Source: Plakobranchus ocellatus | Lineage: Eukaryota > Mollusca > Gastropoda > Plakobranchidae | Length of the DNA: 20,784 bases | Assembly (NCBI GenBank): GCA_019648995.1 | Contig: BLXT01003772.1 | Location: 1,166,850-1,187,633 of the forward strand | Direction: 5' to 3' | Shown here: piece after piece, positions 1 through 20,784 of the stretch | Layout of the letters: each line of letters begins with the position of its first letter | Position numbering within the stretch: position 1 is the first letter of the stretch | Notes under the pieces: model-generated | Told to the model about the DNA's origin: nothing | The model's input: only the letters and a program-made list of their open reading frames with translations | The model's database searches: none | Translations under genes and position numbers: made by a program

Positions 1-18486
<18,486 letters not shown>

Positions 18487-18559
18487 TTTCTTTGGCAAAT
18501 ACTTGGGCCACAGTCTTCGTTCAGAAGTTGCTTTCAAAAGAAAGAGATAAAATAAAAAT

Positions 18560-18800
18560 GAAATTCACAATTTCGGGTGGAAAATCTTAATGCAAAAGGA
18601 AAAAAAAAAAGCGTGGCCTGAAACAACTTTTCTGGAAGGAATGTTTGTTTACCGTTGACGACCATACATTTCCGGTTTGCCGGTTAAATTTTGTCCAAAA
18701 TTATTCTCCATTTTATTGTGGTACACTGGTACAGTAGGCATCGGTGCTCGTCACAGCGATTAATTGTCTCCCCTTGAACCCAAAAGCGGCAAATCCAGTT
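18560..18800 (-). promoter_or_regulatory. putative ZMYND10 promoter with forkhead (FOX) motif
   Basis: The patch just upstream of exon 1 carries about ten CpG dinucleotides in some 220 bp, many more than the AT-rich flanks. At 18642-18652 the + strand reads TGTTTGTTTAC, containing a perfect forkhead core TGTTTAC (GTAAACA on the gene strand) about 160 bp before the ATG. FOXJ1 and RFX factors drive motile-cilia genes, and ZMYND10 is a reported FOXJ1-type target, so the position fits. No clean RFX X-box palindrome was seen by eye. The transcription start is not defined. Confidence 0.4.
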
Positions 18801-20681
18801 TGGCTCTGGCTTTATGACACTTGGTGTTCGATGCACTTTTTTTTTGTCTTCTTCAAATTCAAATTAGTTCTATAGGGCTTCATCAACCATTTGTTATTCT
18901 TTTCTTTCTTCTTTCTTGTGTGAAATTTAATCATTTTTAAAGTTTAAACATAGAAGTTTTATGAGGTGTGCTAATTTGTATCGAAATATTATTTATATTG
19001 CCATTGCCTCTTGTCTAGATCTAGTATCAGTCTACACACTTAGATAAGACTAGATTAAAGATCTTTCGTAAGGTGTACTACGTAGTAAAAAGAATCCGAT
19101 TGCTCTAGATCCAGCCTCATTATAGAAGGTACAGACTTCTAATGCAGAAAACAATCAGGACTTTTGCTTGTCAAAGGTGCAGGTTTCAAACTTTATAACT
19201 TCTACAGGATTTAGGAAATCTTAATTTTTAAAACAGTGGGTTTTATAAAGGAAAAATAAAGGTCCAGATTAGACAGTTATTTTTAAAAAGATTAAAAAAA
19301 AATCTCTGAAACATTTTACAAAATACAAACAGGCTTTTATCATATAGATGTTCAGAATCGCGACACCTCTTCAGGCCTTTGAAGGGTGAAAAAGTTTGTA
19401 CAGATTGCCCCCAATTTTTTTTTATTCAGCAGCGCATTCACGCACATTAATAAACAGAGCCATCATAATTCCTATTACTTTCCAAAATGACAATGATATA
19501 AATAAATATATTATAATATATATGATTTTTTTTGTTAGAGAAATTTCGTTTATGTAAAACAGGATTGTAGCTTATGATCAAATTTTAAAGTTTGTAGGCT
19601 AAGTCTACCGTTGCTTGTTAGGCCGGCTAGCTCTATTTTTTATGGTACTGTTGCAAAGCATCAAATTAAGCAATATAAATAGACCCACGCGAACTGGAAC
19701 GTGTTTCTAAGTCTAGCTAAGTGTTCATAGGGTGAACCACAACAGCCTCCAACTAAGAAAAAAAATGCTGTTTTCGATAAGATCATCTTAGTCGCCGAAA
19801 TGATGAGCCAGTGCGTAGACAGAAAAATGCAGTAACGTCTTCGTAGCCCAGTGCACGAAAACCAGTTGATGACCAAGAGTGGCGTTGCAAGACAACACGT
19901 CAATTTTCACAAAGAAAGTACTTCAGATGGTTGATACGCCTGCCATCGGCATGTGTATGAAATTCTCAGAGTATGTAACAGAAAATACGAAGCCGATATT
20001 TTTTATCTTTTCTCAAATAAATCTTTGAACAAACGAAAAACGAAACCAGCGAAATGAAATAGGAGAGGACAGATCAACATATGACAGGCATGAAAAAACG
20101 AATACCGAATAGATAGAATCAGAAAATTATAGATCGTTCTAAATTATGTGATTCGAAATTGTAAGATTTATAGATTTGATGTTTAAAAGTCTTTTCCATT
20201 CGTTTGATCAAGCAGGAAATCCCAAAACTATATTTATTGTTCAACCTAACAAGCCGTCGTTCTATTTTACAAAGTGTTGCTTGAGAAGGGTTTAAAAGGC
20301 TAATCTCTTTCCACGTACAGGTGGTTTTATACTTTCAGTCAAAAAATTATTTACGTTTCTGTTTCTTCGAATGAGTAGCCTTCATACCTCTTTGCATAAT
20401 AAAGAAATATTTTTTAAACTGAAATGAATAATAAATTACGATCAAGAAATCAATTCTTTTTTGCCTAGCCCCAAGATAGCGAAATAAACTTGAAGCATTT
20501 CAAGGGAAGAAAGGAAAAAGTAAAAGAAATTTAGAAAAATTAACTTAATGATCTTATCTTTAAAAAAAAAAATAAAAAGACAAAATGAATTCACTTCGAT
20601 TTCACACGAAGACGACAAACGAAAACCATTCCAACCCGCTCTGGCATCCCTGTTGCTGCCCTAAAAAGATATAGCCAAAGA

Positions 20682-20684
<3 letters not shown>
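18801..20684. other. upstream flank, no gene recognised
   Basis: AT-rich sequence with A/T runs and scattered AGATCT palindromes (about 19013-19030). An 80-codon frame on the minus strand at 19903-19661 has no recognisable motif and no support as a gene. There could be a distant untranslated exon that I cannot detect. Confidence 0.6.
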
Positions 20685-20737
<53 letters not shown>

Positions 20738-20784
20738 TAGATAGATAAATAGATAGAAAGACAGAGAGAGAGAGAGAGAGAGAG
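20685..20784. repeat. compound (GA)n-(GATA)n-(GA)n microsatellite at right edge
   Basis: (GA)24 or so to 20732, then (GATA) units with AAAT and GAAA variants to 20757, then (GA)n again to the window end. The repeat continues beyond the window. Confidence 0.95.

Noticed and set aside
18654-18714. Alternative first exon from an ATG near 18711 ending at GTAAAC with compatible phase.
   Set aside because: Its peptide (MENNFGQNLTGKPEMY...) has no similarity to the family N-terminus, while 18392-18486 matches it precisely.
19661-19903. 80-codon minus-strand frame upstream of the gene.
   Set aside because: No recognisable motif, no splice or coding context, and a composition like its flanks.

Overview
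This is an AT-rich animal nuclear sequence dominated by one intron-rich gene and old transposable elements. The GT-AG introns, long non-coding stretches, animal-type LINE, gypsy, mariner and piggyBac remnants, and (GA)n, (CA)n and (CAT)n microsatellites exclude a prokaryote. The transposon mix and the many dispersed CTAGATCTAG palindromes suggest a lophotrochozoan, perhaps a gastropod mollusc. The phylum is inference; the metazoan origin is well supported.

The gene is ZMYND10 (BLU), a cytoplasmic factor needed to preassemble the dynein arms of motile cilia. It runs on the minus strand from an ATG at 18486 down to the left edge. Eleven coding exons were found by matching the conserved protein while requiring AC...CT flanks on the + strand (GT-AG on the minus strand) and matching splice phase at every junction: 18486-18392, 14276-14168, 13490-13377, 11917-11784, 9657-9582, 7329-7241, 6536-6436, 4112-4030, 743-654, 445-320 and 73-1. 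Together they encode about 363 residues with no stop or frameshift. The window ends before the C-terminal MYND zinc finger (roughly the last 80 residues in vertebrates), so the final exon or exons lie off the left edge.

The introns hold the rest of the content. Intron 1 (14277-18391) has an RTE-like LINE remnant on the + strand, a (CA)n tract and a 57-bp tandem duplication. Intron 3 has the 3' end of a jockey-like LINE (minus strand). Intron 4 has a 300-bp (CAT)n tract. Intron 5 has a mariner transposase scrap (+). Intron 6 has a poly-C/poly-A tract. Intron 7 has a complete-looking 918-bp piggyBac-type element with terminal inverted repeats and part of a transposase frame. Intron 8 has a decayed Ty3/gypsy retrotransposon (minus), whose RNase H end stops about 45 bp from the exon 9 acceptor. 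Intron 10 is largely a polypurine tract.

Upstream of exon 1 is a CpG-enriched patch with a perfect forkhead (FOX) motif about 160 bp before the ATG, consistent with a ciliary-gene promoter. From about 18900 to 20680 I recognise nothing. The window ends in a (GA)n/(GATA)n microsatellite. I found no tRNA, rRNA or CRISPR.
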